This document shows positions 23,492 through 34,712 of a stretch of 64,000 nucleotides of DNA, one piece after another. The position numbers and the translations under genes were made by a program. How positions within the stretch are numbered: the stretch's first letter is position 1; the number at the start of each line of letters is the position of its first letter. Location of the stretch: contig NC_066848.1 of NCBI RefSeq assembly GCF_001640805.2, positions 21,992,159 through 22,056,158 of the forward strand. Reading direction: 5' to 3'. The stretch comes from Lates calcarifer (Eukaryota; Chordata; Actinopteri; Centropomidae). A model generated the notes under the pieces. It had not been told where the DNA came from and did no database searches. It saw nothing but the letters and a program-made list of their open reading frames with translations.

Positions 23492-24240
23492 TTGAATGGT
23501 CTTTTAAACACTCTGCCTCTTGAGAGACACAACCGGATTAATGGAGAATCTTCAAACAAGGCTACCATGCCTGGGTGGAACAGGCCACAACAACAGTCCT
23601 CGGGGCCCAAGTCACCTGTGAGGTTGGATGCTAATGAAGAGATGCTACACAGCATTACAGTAATGATAGACGACCAACGAACTGAAATTGTCACAAAATT
23701 TGAGTCAATAATCTCAGAGCTGGTTAAGAAGGAGGTGGCGACTGCTCTGAAACCACTGGGAAAAAAGTCTCCCTGCAAAGTGGAACTATCAGTGATTTGG
23801 AACACTCAGCTAATGAGCATGGGGACCAACTAACTAGCATGCAGAGTAATATAGCCAAGCTCTCTGCTACGGTGGAGTCTCCGGGCAAGAAATGTGAAGA
23901 GTTGGAGGCATGCTCTAGATGGCATTATATTCAACTACTGGGTCTGCCTGAGGGTTCCGAGGGTCCCTGACCCACAGAGTTTCTGGTCAAACTTTTAATG
24001 GACTTGTTGGGATACGACGAGAAACCCGGGCTCGACAGGGCCAACCGTACATTGCATGCTAAACTAAAGGAGAGAGAACCACCACACCCGATGGTCATCA
24101 TGGTGACACAATTGTAAGTCATGAATGCCATTCTCCACCATGCTGGACAGAGCTCTCCCCCCTTACTACAAAATGGGAAAAGAGTCTTCATTTGTGGCCA
24201 GACCTACAAATTTGAACACCCGGCTCTAGAAAGTGACTAA
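23492..24240 (+). pseudogene. L1-Tx1 ORF1 (nucleic-acid-binding protein)
   Basis: From the ATG at 23492 a 113-residue frame contains a basic N-terminus and a helical, charged segment (VTKFESIISELVKKEVAT) like the coiled coil of L1 ORF1 proteins. After a frame shift near 23775, the next frame has WHYIQLLGLPEGSEG, 'GYDEKPGLDRANRTLHAK' and 'LLQNGKRVFI'. These correspond to the conserved RRM/C-terminal region of the family ('IRIxGLPEG', 'DRAHRT'). Two further in-frame stops lie near 23970 and 24115. The protein would coat LINE RNA as a chaperone. Confidence 0.8.
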
Positions 24241-24265
24241 CTCTGGATTCCACCAGCGCTTGTTG

Positions 24266-24823
24266 TGTCATGATGCGCCAGCTGGGGCCGCATCGGGGAG
24301 GGTTCAGGGATTATTTTCTGTTTTGTGTTCTTTTCTCGTTTGCTGCAGGCTGGGAGGCGGAGCCGGAGGTTGAGTTCTCTGAGTAGCTACGACCAGGCAC
24401 ACCTGCGCAGCCTTCCACACCTGTCTCCACTTTCCCCTCATCACTCTCCCTATTTAACCTGCCCTCTGTTTTCCCTTCCTTGCCAGTTCTTCATTGCAGT
24501 TCACCACTGATCATACCATATGCTCCAGGCTGTACTGACTCCTCCTCCTGCTGCTCCCCGGTTCCTCGTCCCTAGCGTGTTTCCACACCGCTGTGCCTCC
24601 CTTGGGTTCCTGGCTGTTCCCTCGCCTGCCTTCTACCTGTGCTATTCCCCGGGCCCCGCTCTGGTCACGGACCCAGACCCTGCCAGACCCACCGCTCTTT
24701 TGGCAGCCTCTTTGTGTTCTTCCCCAGCCCTTTTGGCTCCTTGTTTCCTGTGGACAATAAACGCCCTGGTAAATCCGCATCTTTGAGTCCTCCCTTTTTT
24801 CAGCGCCAAGGCGCTTCATAACA
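24266..24823 (+). mobile_element. Solo LTR inserted in the L1-Tx1 element
   Basis: A 558-bp unit starting TGTCATGATGCGCCA and ending GGCGCTTCATAACA: TG...CA ends with a 15-bp imperfect inverted repeat (13 of 15 match). It is flanked by a perfect 5-bp target duplication, TGTTG (24261-24265 and 24824-24828). A TATA-like CTATTTAA lies near 24449 and AATAAA at 24756-24761. It has higher GC content than its surroundings. No internal retroviral genes remain. Open frames across it have no domain. Confidence 0.85.
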
Positions 24824-24828
24824 TGTTG

Positions 24829-25044
24829 GATCGGTTTGTATTCTAGTATGCAACACCAGCCGAGTGTTATACCACTGTTAATTTATTAATTTATTTATTT
24901 TATTTACAGGCTCAAATACAGTATTCAGTGTTTACTGACTACAAACTTTATTGCTCTTCTCAGAGCTTACAGGTGTTAATTTTCCTGTCTTTCTCTACTT
25001 ATGAGGACATTACTGTATCTGGAGAACGCAGTGCCTTTGAACCT

Positions 25045-25085
<41 letters not shown>

Positions 25086-25486
25086 TGTAGCACTTTTTTT
25101 TTGTTTCATTATTTCATTTCCTTTTTTGGGACAGACCACATACACATTCCATGAGGTCGTTTAGTAGTATGGTTAAGCTACTGGTAATGACAGAGTTTAT
25201 TTCATTGTGGGGTGACGTAGCATGCATCACTGTATGGATGCTTCTGCTAGGAGAGGAGGAAGGGGGGGTGTTTTGTTCTATACATTTAGTTCCAAGGGGG
25301 ACTGGGTTGGCACCTGTCTTACTTTTTCAGATTTTAAAAGTGGATGTATGCTTGTTTTATTTTGTTTGTTTTTTTTTTTTTTTTTTTTTTTCCCTTTCTT
25401 TCTCTCTCCCTTTTTTCTGTTCTTGTTCAAGTCTCTTTATGAATGAGTTTAATGCGGTTGGTGGTTGGCACTTGGCGTTTTTTTTT
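24829..25486 (+). other. L1-Tx1 inter-ORF spacer with poly-T tracts
   Basis: T-rich spacer typical of Tx1-type L1 elements. It has an unbroken T run of 36 (25045-25080) and a second run of about 21 (25371-25391). No coding blocks. Confidence 0.6.
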
Positions 25487-27240
25487 AAATCCGGATAAAG
25501 GGGAATATTCATTTTCCTATCCACGTATTGACTTCTTTTTAGTGGACAACAAGCTGTTAACCTCCATTTCTCATTAATATAATTTGATTTGTGTCAGACC
25601 ACGCCTCCATTTCCATGAATGTGTATTTTCAGAAGTTTGTTAATACAAGATCACCATGGCGTTTCGATTCACATTTGCTGTTAAATAATGACTTTGTTAA
25701 ATTAGTTTCAAGTAACAGCTTCTGGGTTGTGGGAAACAACGAAAACTTTTATCAGGGGGGAGATTATTTCTTATAAGACACATCAGAGGAAATTGGACAA
25801 GCTATCTCAATACATTGCAATCTTAGATTCTCTCTATTTAACCTCAAAACTGCTAGATAGGAGCGTATGACTTTACAAGCTGAATATGATTTTACTATGT
25901 CACAGCACATTACCGAACTTTTATTACATTCAATATCCAAATTTTATGAACAGAGGGATAAGACTAGTAAACTCTTGGCTCATCGGCTACGTCTGCATCT
26001 CAGCATATCCCTCAAATTGAGACTGGCTTGGGTAACATCTGACCCATTGGAAATCAACAAAACTTTCATGGAATTCTATATATTGCTGTATTCTTAGGAT
26101 GGTTCTCATGCTTCTGCAGATTTTATCAGACAGTTTTCCTGCCGAGTTTTATAAAACATTTTCGAAGCAGGTGACCCCACACATAATTGAGATGTTCACT
26201 CCTATAATTCAGGTATACTTCCCCAAATCCTAAACCAGGCTTATATTTCTTTGCTCTTAAAGAATGGAAATGAAATGATCCCCTGTCATGCAGTTCATAT
26301 CGTCCCATTAGTTTATTAAATGTTGACTTTAAATTATTGTGCAAGCTGCTCACCAGGCGCTTAGAAGTTGTTCCTCCTTCAATTATATCTTTGGATCAAA
26401 CCGGGTTTATTCGTAATAGACACTCCTTTTTTAATCATAGGAGGATGTTTAATGTGGTTTATATTCCTTTTCCAGTTGCTCTCCCAGAAGCTCTGATAGC
26501 TCTGGATGCCAAGAAGGCATTTGACAGGGTACAGTGGAATTATCTATTTTTCATTTTGGGGAAATTTGGTTTTGGGAAAAAATTTGTTTAATGGGTTAGG
26601 TTATTATATGCTTGTCCACAGGCTACTGTCAGGACAAATGGCTCAAATTCTGAATACGTTTGTTTACATTGCTCAACAAGGCAGGGTTGCTCTTTGAATC
26701 CGCTTTTATTTGCCATTGTGATGGAGCCACTGTCAATTGCTCTGCGGTCTCATCCTGATATTTGTGGTATAACCAGAAATGGTGTAGAGCTGAAGGTGGC
26801 CCTATATGCAGATGTTCTCTGTCGCGTTCCATTTCTGCTGCCCTTTCAGTCCTAGACGTATTTAGTAGATTCTCTGGATATAAACGTAATCTTAGCAAAA
26901 GTGAAATGTTTATTGTTAATGGGGAGGCAAATGAACATTCACTTCAAAATTTACCATTCAAGATCTCAAAATCTGGATTTGTTTATCTCGTGTAGCCAAA
27001 ACGTTGGTTAATCTCTATCTCTCTACTCACACAAACAGGATTTTGAGCAATGGTCTATACTTCTGTAGCTGCTAGAATCAATGCAGCTAAAATTAATATT
27101 TTCCCACAGTTTTTATATGTATTCCAATACATTCAGATTTTTCTTCTTTATTTTTCCATAAAGTAGACAGTCTTATTCTAGGCTTTATTTGGAACAATTG
27201 GGTTACATTACATTGGGTTAAATTTGGGGATACTGAGGTA
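25487..27240 (+). pseudogene. L1-Tx1 ORF2 (endonuclease end and reverse transcriptase)
   Basis: The frame at 25487 reads NPDKGEYSFSYPRIDFFLVDNK, then 'TTPPF' in another frame. This is the end of the AP-type endonuclease, with 'SRIDYF'- and 'SDHAP'-like signatures degraded. The RT follows: 'LDQTGFIRNRHSFFNHRRMF', 'LDAKKAFDRVQWNYLF' (motif A), 'QGRVAL' (a degraded 'RQGCPLSP' block) and 'VALYADVLC', where the YADD motif has lost one Asp through an indel. The C-terminal block reads 'INAAKINIFPQFLYVFQYIQ'. Most of the endonuclease N-terminus is gone. Confidence 0.8.
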
Positions 27241-28505
27241 CCTCCGTCATGGTTGATCTTCCAGGGTCCTGGAGGTGTACAGGTCCTGGAGAGAAAGCAG
27301 GTTACAGCCCATCCCCTTCTCAGCAGACCGGATGACACGCTGCAGTCTGCCTCTGTCCCTGGCAGTAGCAGCAGTGTACCAGATGGTGATGGAGGAGGTG
27401 AAGATGGACTCAATGATGGAGGTGTAGAATTGCACCATCATTGTCCTTGGCAGGTTGAACTTCTTCAGCTGCCACAGGAAGTACATCCTCTGCTGGGCTT
27501 TCTTGATCAGGGAGCTGATGTTTAGCTCCCACTTGAGGTCCTGGGTGATGATGGTCCCCAGGAAACGGAAGGACTCCACAGTTCTGACTGGGGAGTCACA
27601 CAGGATGATGGGGGAGGGTGAAGCTGTGAAGGGTGAAGGTAGGCTTCTTCCTGAAGTCTACAACTATCTCCACTGTCTTCACAGCATTGAGCTTCAGGTT
27701 GTTTTCACTGCACCACGTAACCAGCAGGTCCATCCCCCTCCTGTAGGCAGACTCATCCCCACCAGAGATGAGCCCAATGAGGGTGGTGTTGTCAGCAAAT
27801 TTCAGGAGTTTGGCAGACTGGTGACTGGAGGTGTAGCTGTTGGTATACAGAGAGAACAGTAGAGGGGAAAGAACACAGCCTTGAGGGGAGTCGGTGCTGA
27901 TGGTCCAAGAGTCAGAGATGTGTTTTCCCAGCCTCACATGCTGCCTCCTGTCCGACAGGAAGTCTGTGATCCACCTGCAGATGGAGTCAGGCACGCTCAG
28001 CTGGGAGAGCTTGTCCTGTGGCAGAGCTGGAATCATGGTGTTAAAGGCAGAGCTGAAGTCCACATCCTGGTGTAGGTTCCTGGGGAGTCCAGGTGCTGCA
28101 GGATGAAGTGGAGGGCCATGATGACTGCATCGTCTACAGACCTGTTGGTTCTGTAGGCGAACTGCAGGGGATCCAGGAGTGGGTCGGTGATGGATTTGAG
28201 GTGGGACAGCACAAGGCGCTCAAATGACTTCATTACCACAGAGGTCAGGGTGACGGGTCTGTTGTCATTAAGTCCTGTGATCCTTGATTTTTTGGGGACA
28301 GGGATGATGGTGGAGGCCTTGAAGCAGGCTGGCACATGGCATGTCTCCAGTGAGGTCTTAAAGATGTCCATGAACACTAGAGACAGCTGATCAGCACAGT
28401 GCTTCAGGGTGGATGGAGAGACAGAGTCTGGCCCAGCTGCCTTGCGGGGGTTCTGTCTCTTAAAGAGTCTGTTGACGTCTCTCTCCAGGATGGAGAGAGT
28501 CAAAA
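27240..28505 (-). pseudogene. Rex/CR1-type LINE reverse transcriptase
   Basis: Three overlapping or adjacent minus-strand frames. 28505-28033: 'RQNPRKAAGPDSVSPSTLKHC' and 'DPLQFAYRTNRSVDDAV' (RT fingers). 28063-27596: MDFSSAFNTM (motif A), 'SPQGCVLSPLLFSLYTN' (motif B) and KFADNTTLIGL (motif C). 27579-27247: 'VESFRFLGTIITQDLKWE'-type thumb and a 'YTSRTLEDQ' end. Motif C is FADN where the family has FADD, so a catalytic Asp is changed to Asn. Two frame shifts separate the blocks. The endonuclease and 3' UTR are missing. The element cuts off the L1-Tx1 LINE at 27240. The exact clade (Rex1/Babar of CR1) is from memory. Confidence 0.8.
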
Positions 28506-28698
28506 CATAAACCATAAAAAAGATAAAAAATAATGTTATGGTCACTATACTACTACTGCAAGAACAGAGGTTTTAGTGGGAAACAGATAAAAATCTGTAT
28601 TAGCTGCAGTATTTTACTGTTATGTTCAGTAGTTGCAGTTTACCAAACATACATTTCCTCATGTTGATTGAAAATGCAGTCCAGTTGCAGTTTCCTAC
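28506..28698. other. AT-rich flank, no gene seen
   Basis: Short AT-rich stretch between the LINE and the LTR-like unit. I did not recognise L1-Tx1 sequence resuming here. Confidence 0.4.
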
Positions 28699-29107
28699 TG
28701 TTATGGCCATAGGGTGTTTTTTGAGTGTCTTCTTTTTCCCTGTGCCTCCTCCCTGGTCTGTGGGTGCCACCTCCTTCCCTCCTTACCACCGTGCTGGGAG
28801 ACCTTCACCTAATTAGTGGTGTGGTGAAAAGGGCCGGAGAGCAACACAGACGAGCCAGTGAGCCAGACCAGCAGCGACACAATGCTTACCGTGAAGACTC
28901 TCCATTACTCCTGACCAGGAGGGTGTTATTTGATCCCTGAGTTGGTTTTTGTCTAGTTTAGTTGTTCTTTTTTTGTTGGCTGTGGAACAGCTTGTTTTCA
29001 GTTGTGGCTACTTTTTAATTATATTGTAAATAAAGACAGTTTCGTCATCCTGCTTCACTGTCCCCTCCCTTCATCTCCTTGCCAACTTTGGGGACCTAGC
29101 ACCCACA
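28699..29107 (+). mobile_element. LTR-like unit (possible solo LTR)
   Basis: Starts TGTTATGGCCATAGGGTG and ends CTAGCACCCACA, with an AATAAAG at 29029-29035 about 75 bp before the end. Size and layout resemble the solo LTRs elsewhere in the window. The termini pair only weakly and the flanking 5-mers (CCTAC and AATGT) do not match, so the boundaries or the identity may be wrong. Confidence 0.4.
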
Positions 29108-32100
29108 AATGTATTTGCTGTTGCTGTTTATTTGTATATACAGTAAAGGCAATTGGTAGGAGGCAAAGTTAATGTGTCAGGAGAATAATGGCTAATAATG
29201 TAGGATGTTTATGATTACAGCATGATGATTTCAGTTGAAAGTGCTTTAGACTCATATTGTTTCCAGTAAACAGTGCTGTATGTGAGTGGAAAAAGCCAAA
29301 TGTCACCTGTGGAGCCCAGCTTGTAATTTAAGGCTAAACATTTGGGCTGGTGAGGGAATTAATGCTTGACCCCTTTATAATCCCTACATAGGCTGATATC
29401 AGATACCCCTCAGTGGATGTTTCCATCCAAAGGCTTGTGGAGAGTTATGACTACATGCTCAACATGGTTTTGGTCCTCTCTCCTGCCTGCTGGAACATTA
29501 GCAATCTAATACGATTATGTTAATAATTGTATTGTATGCTGCTGCTACAGCATACAAGTGTACTTCTACAGTGTTTCTGGTAGTTCACAGTTACTGTGGT
29601 GATGAATGCATGATGAATTAGTGATATTTGGCACCATGAGTGAAGTCATGTGCACATTTAGTAACCTCCCAGTAATGGTAACATTATATGCGCTCTTGCA
29701 TCTAAGGTAATGCATTTGATATACATATTACCTTACATTCCTGAATTGAGTAGAATTAATCTTTTTGTGACAATATTTATGCTAACAGGTATAACAGGTA
29801 TTTCTAAATGATATTCTCACTGTTTTTTTTTTGTTTTGTTTTTACCATTTTTTAGACAGTGCACTATACAGTGCTGTCTTCGCACTATATGTATTCAGAT
29901 TTACATATATACAAAGTATATATTTTGCAAAACACAGTCAAAAGACACTGTTCTTATAATATGTAACTTTTCCACATTACAATGTGTAAAAATGACTAGA
30001 CCTATGTTATATACATATTTTGTTGAGTTGTGTACTTACATTACCTGAAATGTTCCCAGCAATTTTCAAACTAAGACAGACCCAATCAATGGCAAAATAT
30101 CCCCTTTGCTCGTGTATCAGGGTTGTGTTTTGCATAAAACATCAAAATTAACAACAACATATTTTAACTGGATTAAGGATTTTAGTTAGCAGCACTTTTT
30201 CCCCACATTGCAGTTTTTGCTATGGACAAAGTCTGTAGGTCCTGACTTGTATCTGCATGATTTTATGCATTGCACTGCTGCCACATGATTGGATAATTGC
30301 ATTAAAAACAGATTTACAGGTGTTAGTAAAGTAATAATAATTAAGTGCTCAGCAAGAGTAGTTCCATTTGTATAACCATACTGAATATACAAAATGGGGA
30401 ACATATCCTGTACAGTGTTGACTGTGTACCTGGAAATATTTACAATGTGAATTTAGATTCATAAAGTGCATATACACTAATTCACTAACATACACACACA
30501 TACAGACCATTAATTGGGTCTGATGTGTATTTGGCACTGTAGTATTGTATTGGTCATGCTCACTCAGCAAGACTGGGCACCTGCATGACACTTGTGGGAC
30601 GTAACAGTTTGAGCTGATCCTCATACAGGATGGAATAAGCTCTTGCCAGATTTGGAACAAAGTCCCACTGAAGGCTTTTTAACAACAGAGTTTAAAAGAC
30701 GTTGTCTGAAATTCTTGCAGAGTCTTGATTTGTTCCTCAAAATTAAAATACAATCACAGTATAAATTATTTCAGCTCTGTTTCCATATTCCCTAATTCCA
30801 TATCAGCCTCTCTATAAAAGATTTAGTTTCCAGTTTTATTTGTCACCATTTGTACCTGTTAAAACATCATGTCAGGCCTCAGATCCATATTTGATCTCCA
30901 TCAGGTTTTCAAAGCTAAGTATAAATGGGTTAACTACATTTAAATGTGTTTATGTGTGTGCTCTTGTACTCTTTCAGGACCACAGGTGTGAATTGGCTCA
31001 CTTTCTCTATTCATCTACTCCAACTCATTCCCTAGACAATACTACCCCGCCCCCCCCCCCCCACACACACACACACACACACCACCACACCACCACACAC
31101 ACACACACACACACACACACACCACCACCACCACCCTCCATGTGGTACTGATGTGTGAAACTTGTGTGTCCTCCATGTGTGGCCTTTCCTTGTTTCCTCA
31201 CGTTCCCACGTTGCTGTTGAGAGGCCGAACTGCAGGGGAACAGGCACTGTGGAAGCATTGGAATCTCCAGCCAACAACTTCTAATGCCAGGTCGTAAAAT
31301 AGAGTGACAGCAGAGATATGTTTGGATGTGAATGAGGCCAGACAAATGTACTCGAACCAAATGGCCTGAGGTTAATGTGTTGACAAAGCAGTTGGCTCAT
31401 TTTAACTTAAAGCCTGTGTGACACAAGCAAATGAGAGTGGCATCCTTTGTGTTATGTGTTGAAAGAAACTTGTCATTGCTGAACTTTAATGACTGTAATG
31501 ATGTTGTGCTCTTGAAAGCAGTTGCACAGTAGTAAATGTACTTGTGAAAAGAGGTATGGGTAAACAGACCAGTGAGTGAGCTCTGACCCACAGCAGGTGA
31601 TTATGATACCAGCATTACCAAGACAAATAAATTGTCTTCAAATTGTCACAATTAATTTCATTTATTTATTTGTGTCAGCCTATAAAGGCGGGAGAACTGA
31701 GCTGTTCTAAGAGTAAGTCTAAGTTTAAGCTTCTTTACTACTAACAACTGCAAGTAAGCAAACACAGAAAAATGTTCTCTGTTCTTCCCACTTTCTCACA
31801 CCTTTTCCTTGCATGTGCAGTAAAAATTTTATTTTACTGACCTCTCTTGGCTGTTAAGCACTAAGCTGCACCATCAATGCCAAAATCCTGCACCTGTTAC
31901 AAGGGCACGAGATGGGATAAACTATCCCTGCCTGTGGTGGCTCAAGCTTCCCAGAGGCACAGATCACTGTAGCTATTGTAACGTGACAGTATCTACATGG
32001 TATGCATAAAGGGTTAACAGCGGGGCAGGTGTCAGATCTTATTTAATTCCAAATGTCAACTCCTGAAAACTCAATTGATTGCGAAAAAAACACACCAAAA

Positions 32101-32639
32101 CAAACTTATCCTGAGATTATTTTGATAAAGAGAAATGTAAGAAAAAGAGGATATAAGTCACTTTTACAAAGACTCCCATATACTTCATAGACTTTGCTGA
32201 TGGAGTAAAAGCCAGACTAGTCAGGACATGGGGAGATGTGCAGGAAACAGAATATTTTTGTCTTGTGTTGTGTTGCTGAGCAGAGAGCTCCACTTGAGTA
32301 ACTCTGTAATGCTTATTTTTGATTTATTTATTTATTTAGTAGGCATTGTGTTCCTGCTACAGTGATGGATCAAATGTTGAGGGTTTTGTGTACATGTCTT
32401 TCCCTCCCCCCATATTTTGCACTTCTAAACAACATGTGATGATGCATGAGTCAAGTTAGCACATAAACATGTGCAAATTATCTATCAACACAAATTATAG
32501 CTGATAGGAAAGTCATTAGTTTTGCAGATATTTGGCCAACCAAGAGTATTTGACAAATGAAAATGTTCACCTGATGATGGCATAGGTTAAAAGTCAGAGG
32601 ATGTCAAAACATGTACAAGTGACAGAAGCACAGCAAGCC
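29108..32639. other. No gene seen; one complex C/CA repeat
   Basis: AT-rich sequence without coding motifs. Contains the poly-C/(CA)n/(CAC)n tract at 31050-31136. Reading frames across that tract on both strands are repeat artefacts. Confidence 0.55.
31050..31136 (+). repeat. Poly-C, (CA)n and (CAC)n compound repeat
   Basis: Thirteen Cs (31050-31062) pass into a CA array, CAC-type interruptions, a second CA array of about 13 units, and a final run of CAC units. On the minus strand the G run could form a quadruplex. Confidence 0.95.
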
Positions 32640-32645
32640 ACAGCA

Positions 32646-32652
32646 GTGTGGG

Positions 32653-32683
<31 letters not shown>

Positions 32684-32684
32684 A
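32646..32684 (+). repeat. (GT)n microsatellite
   Basis: About 17 GT units with GGG and GCG interruptions at the left end. Confidence 0.95.
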
Positions 32685-32882
32685 TGCAAATATCCCAAAC
32701 CATGACACTATCAAAAGACAGACCCTTTAGCAAAATCTATAAACACTATTCTCCTGTTTTCACACGATTCAGATTTGATCAACTTTCAGAGTCAAAATTG
32801 CTCCCACACCAATCAGAACATTCAGGAAGGGCCTCGGGTCAGTTCACTTGCTGTAGTTTTGGAACAATGGATTAAGAAAGGC

Positions 32883-33100
32883 TTCACAATGGAGCATGAG
32901 GAAACCAAGGAGGAGGAGGAGGAGAAGGAAGAAGAGGTGGAAGAAGGGAAAGGTCAAAGAGACAAGTAGTGTCAGATTAAATTTGTGCCACTCTTGTTGA
33001 CAATGTCCTGGTGGAAGGCTACTACTGTTACCCTAACATCTGCATTCACCTTCTCCAGGCCATGGAAGAGGCCTGTTTAGACACACCACTGCATTTGAGT
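32883..33100 (+). pseudogene. DNA-transposon transposase N-terminal fragment
   Basis: A purine-rich leader (32910-32955, repeated GAGGAG/GAAGAA, originally a basic Gly/Arg-rich region) is followed by a segment matching the reverse complement of 366-520: 'GACAAGTAGT-TCAGAT', 'TTTGTGCCACTCTTGTTGAC', 'CCTGGTGGAAGG', 'AACATCTGCATTCACCT', 'CCATGGAAGAGGCCTGTTTA'. The reading frame is broken by stops and lacks the DDE domain. The two copies are independent fragments of one dispersed family. Confidence 0.5.
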
Positions 33101-33419
33101 CTTCCACTGATCAAAGCAATGCAGTAGGTCTTCTTCGGACAGTTGTCAGAACCTCTGTCATTCTTTTCTTAACTTCTGACAGCGCTTCAAAACATGTTCC
33201 TTTGAGCACAGATTTGATCTTAGGAAAAAGTCACTAGATCAGGTGAGCTGCAGTTGCTCTGCTACGACCGAGCTGTCTGGTGAACAGGTGGACTCTGGCT
33301 GGTATGGTGCTTTTGACGCTGTGCCCGTGACGCTGTGATGCTACCTGTACCATACGCTGTGATTTTGTGAGACCGACTCTTACTCGCTGCTCTGCTTGCT
33401 CTCTTCACTTTCTTGTCCT

Positions 33420-33900
33420 GAAGTCTTCTGTTACACATTATCTGCTGCTGCTTTGTACTATTCTATTTTATTTTGTTTATTGATATTTTTTTAAGTGAGA
33501 TTCTAGCCCTATGTTTCCCAACCTTTCTGTGCCGCAGAACAGCCACAGCATTGTCTCACTTGCAGTATGACTATGTACTTTCGTATTTAGCGCAATACTG
33601 CCTCTAGTCGAAGAGCATGTAATTGTTCTGCCTGTCACTACACGCCGCTCGCTTAGAGTACCAATCAGGTGAAATTGGATAATCTTCCACGGCATAGCTG
33701 ATGATTTCTCACAGCACACTTATGTGCTGTGGCACACTGGTTGGGAAAGACTGCTCTAGCCTGTTCGTGGTTAGTTTGTCTGTGTATTTGCAATGTTGTC
33801 TTTCTCTTACCCCATCCCCCCACCCTACTCGCTCTGTCGCACAGATGCCTAGTGCTTGATCATGGTGGGATCTGTTCAGTCTCTCTCTGTACATTTTATA
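33420..33900 (+). mobile_element. L2-type 3' region, interrupted by a hAT MITE
   Basis: After the MITE (33762-33900) the sequence 'GTCTGTGTATTTGCAATGTT', 'GTCTTTCTCTTACCCCATCC' matches the L2 tail at 52912-52950 almost base for base. A degraded 'TGCTTGATCATGGTGGGATC' block follows. Similarity before the MITE (33420-33508) is weaker. Confidence 0.65.
33509..33753 (+). mobile_element. hAT-type MITE with 8-bp target duplication
   Basis: The left end is CTATGTTTCCCAACCTTTCT. The reverse complement of the right end is CAGTCTTTCCCAACCAGTGT. The shared TTTCCCAACC core plus a CAG-type start is the usual hAT terminus. Flanking 8-mers are TTCTAGCC (33501-33508) and CTCTAGCC (33754-33761), 7 of 8 identical. 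Length is 245 bp and it is non-coding. It landed inside an older L2 3' region, giving a relative age order. Confidence 0.8.
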
Positions 33901-34395
33901 TAATAATAAACATAATAAATAATAATAATATTTATATTTTAATAATTATATTTTAATATTTATTATTATCTAATATATAATATTTAATAATAATGCTAAT
34001 AATTTTGCTAAGACGAAAATCACATGAAACACCAAATACTCAAACCTAAATTTTAAACCTGAATTTTAGTCCCTGTGGGGACCAACGCACCCCCTCATCC
34101 CTCACCTCCACCCCCATTCCAATTTCTGAATTGAATTTTAGCTTTTTCTTTTGCTTTTTCTTTTGCTTTATGTTCTTGTTCTTGTTGCTACTCTTTTAGT
34201 TCATGATTGTATGCATGTTGTAAATGAAATCATTAAAAATTAGACACTGGTTAGCCAATTGATATCCTGGAAAATACAAAAAATATGAACTGCAGCGTTC
34301 ATCCCAAGTTCTATCTTAGCATATGTTACTTGACAATACAAGTATTACTTTATGAACATCCACCATGCTATTCATGAGTAACAATAGCAGTCACT
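33901..34395. other. No gene seen
   Basis: AT-rich, with a run of TAATAATAAT-type words near 33900-33990. Confidence 0.5.
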
Positions 34396-34706
34396 TCACA
34401 ATAAGAGCTCCCACTCGCTCATACATGACAGGTATGCACTTATACAGGTGGCATCAGTATAGTGTACTGAACTTATAATATCAACACATGTATCCTCAAC
34501 ACATGCACGTGGAAAGAACAAATGGGAAGAATAGGTGCAGTGTTGTTTAGTAAATTCTTCTTGCACTTTAAGTTTCAGTGCTTCATGTGAGGCCTTAATG
34601 CAGGCAGCACACTTGCCAGGTAATTTACCAGATTCAGTGACAGCTTTCAGGGTCTTTTCTATAGCACGAACTTCCCCACCTGACCAGCTCCTCCTCTTTG
34701 AGGTCT
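34396..34706 (-). pseudogene. Exon-like fragment with a W-E / CxxC domain
   Basis: On the minus strand a strong splice acceptor (CTTTTTTCCCCTTGTCTTTTAG) ends at 34707, and an open frame follows: SKRRSWSGGEVRAIEKTLKA, 'GKLPGKCAACIKASHEALKL'. A family of fish proteins ends with a domain of this type: basic-aromatic 'RRPW', an acidic helix, a 'G-x-LPGK-x-xCxxC' pair and a final basic helix. I know it as widespread in fish but with no secure function. The usual end ('VKxYVxNR'-like) is not evident. The frame ends after about 50 further residues that look random. It may be the last exon of a host or transposon gene whose other exons I cannot find, or a retained fragment. Confidence 0.45.
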
Positions 34707-34712
34707 CTAAAA

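Larger units (their letters stand above)
23450..27240 (+). mobile_element. L1-Tx1 type LINE, decayed
   Basis: Plus-strand LINE with an ORF1 (23492-24240), a T-rich spacer and an ORF2 remnant (25487-27240). Spacer and ORF order match the Tx1/L1 group of fish LINEs. A solo LTR sits between ORF1 and the spacer. The 5' part of ORF2, covering most of the endonuclease, is deleted. The 3' end is cut where a minus-strand Rex/CR1-type LINE begins at about 27240. Many frameshifts show it is inactive. Confidence 0.8.

Noticed and set aside
24325..24786. Proline/serine-rich open frames of 61 and 88 codons
   Set aside because: They lie wholly inside a solo LTR with clear ends and target duplication and have no domain.
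27253..28106. Plus-strand frames of 90 and 135 codons
   Set aside because: They are antisense shadows of the minus-strand Rex/CR1-type reverse transcriptase.
31025..31360. Frames of alternating Cys-Val, His-Thr or Gly-Trp residues
   Set aside because: They are translations of the C/CA/CAC repeat, not genes.
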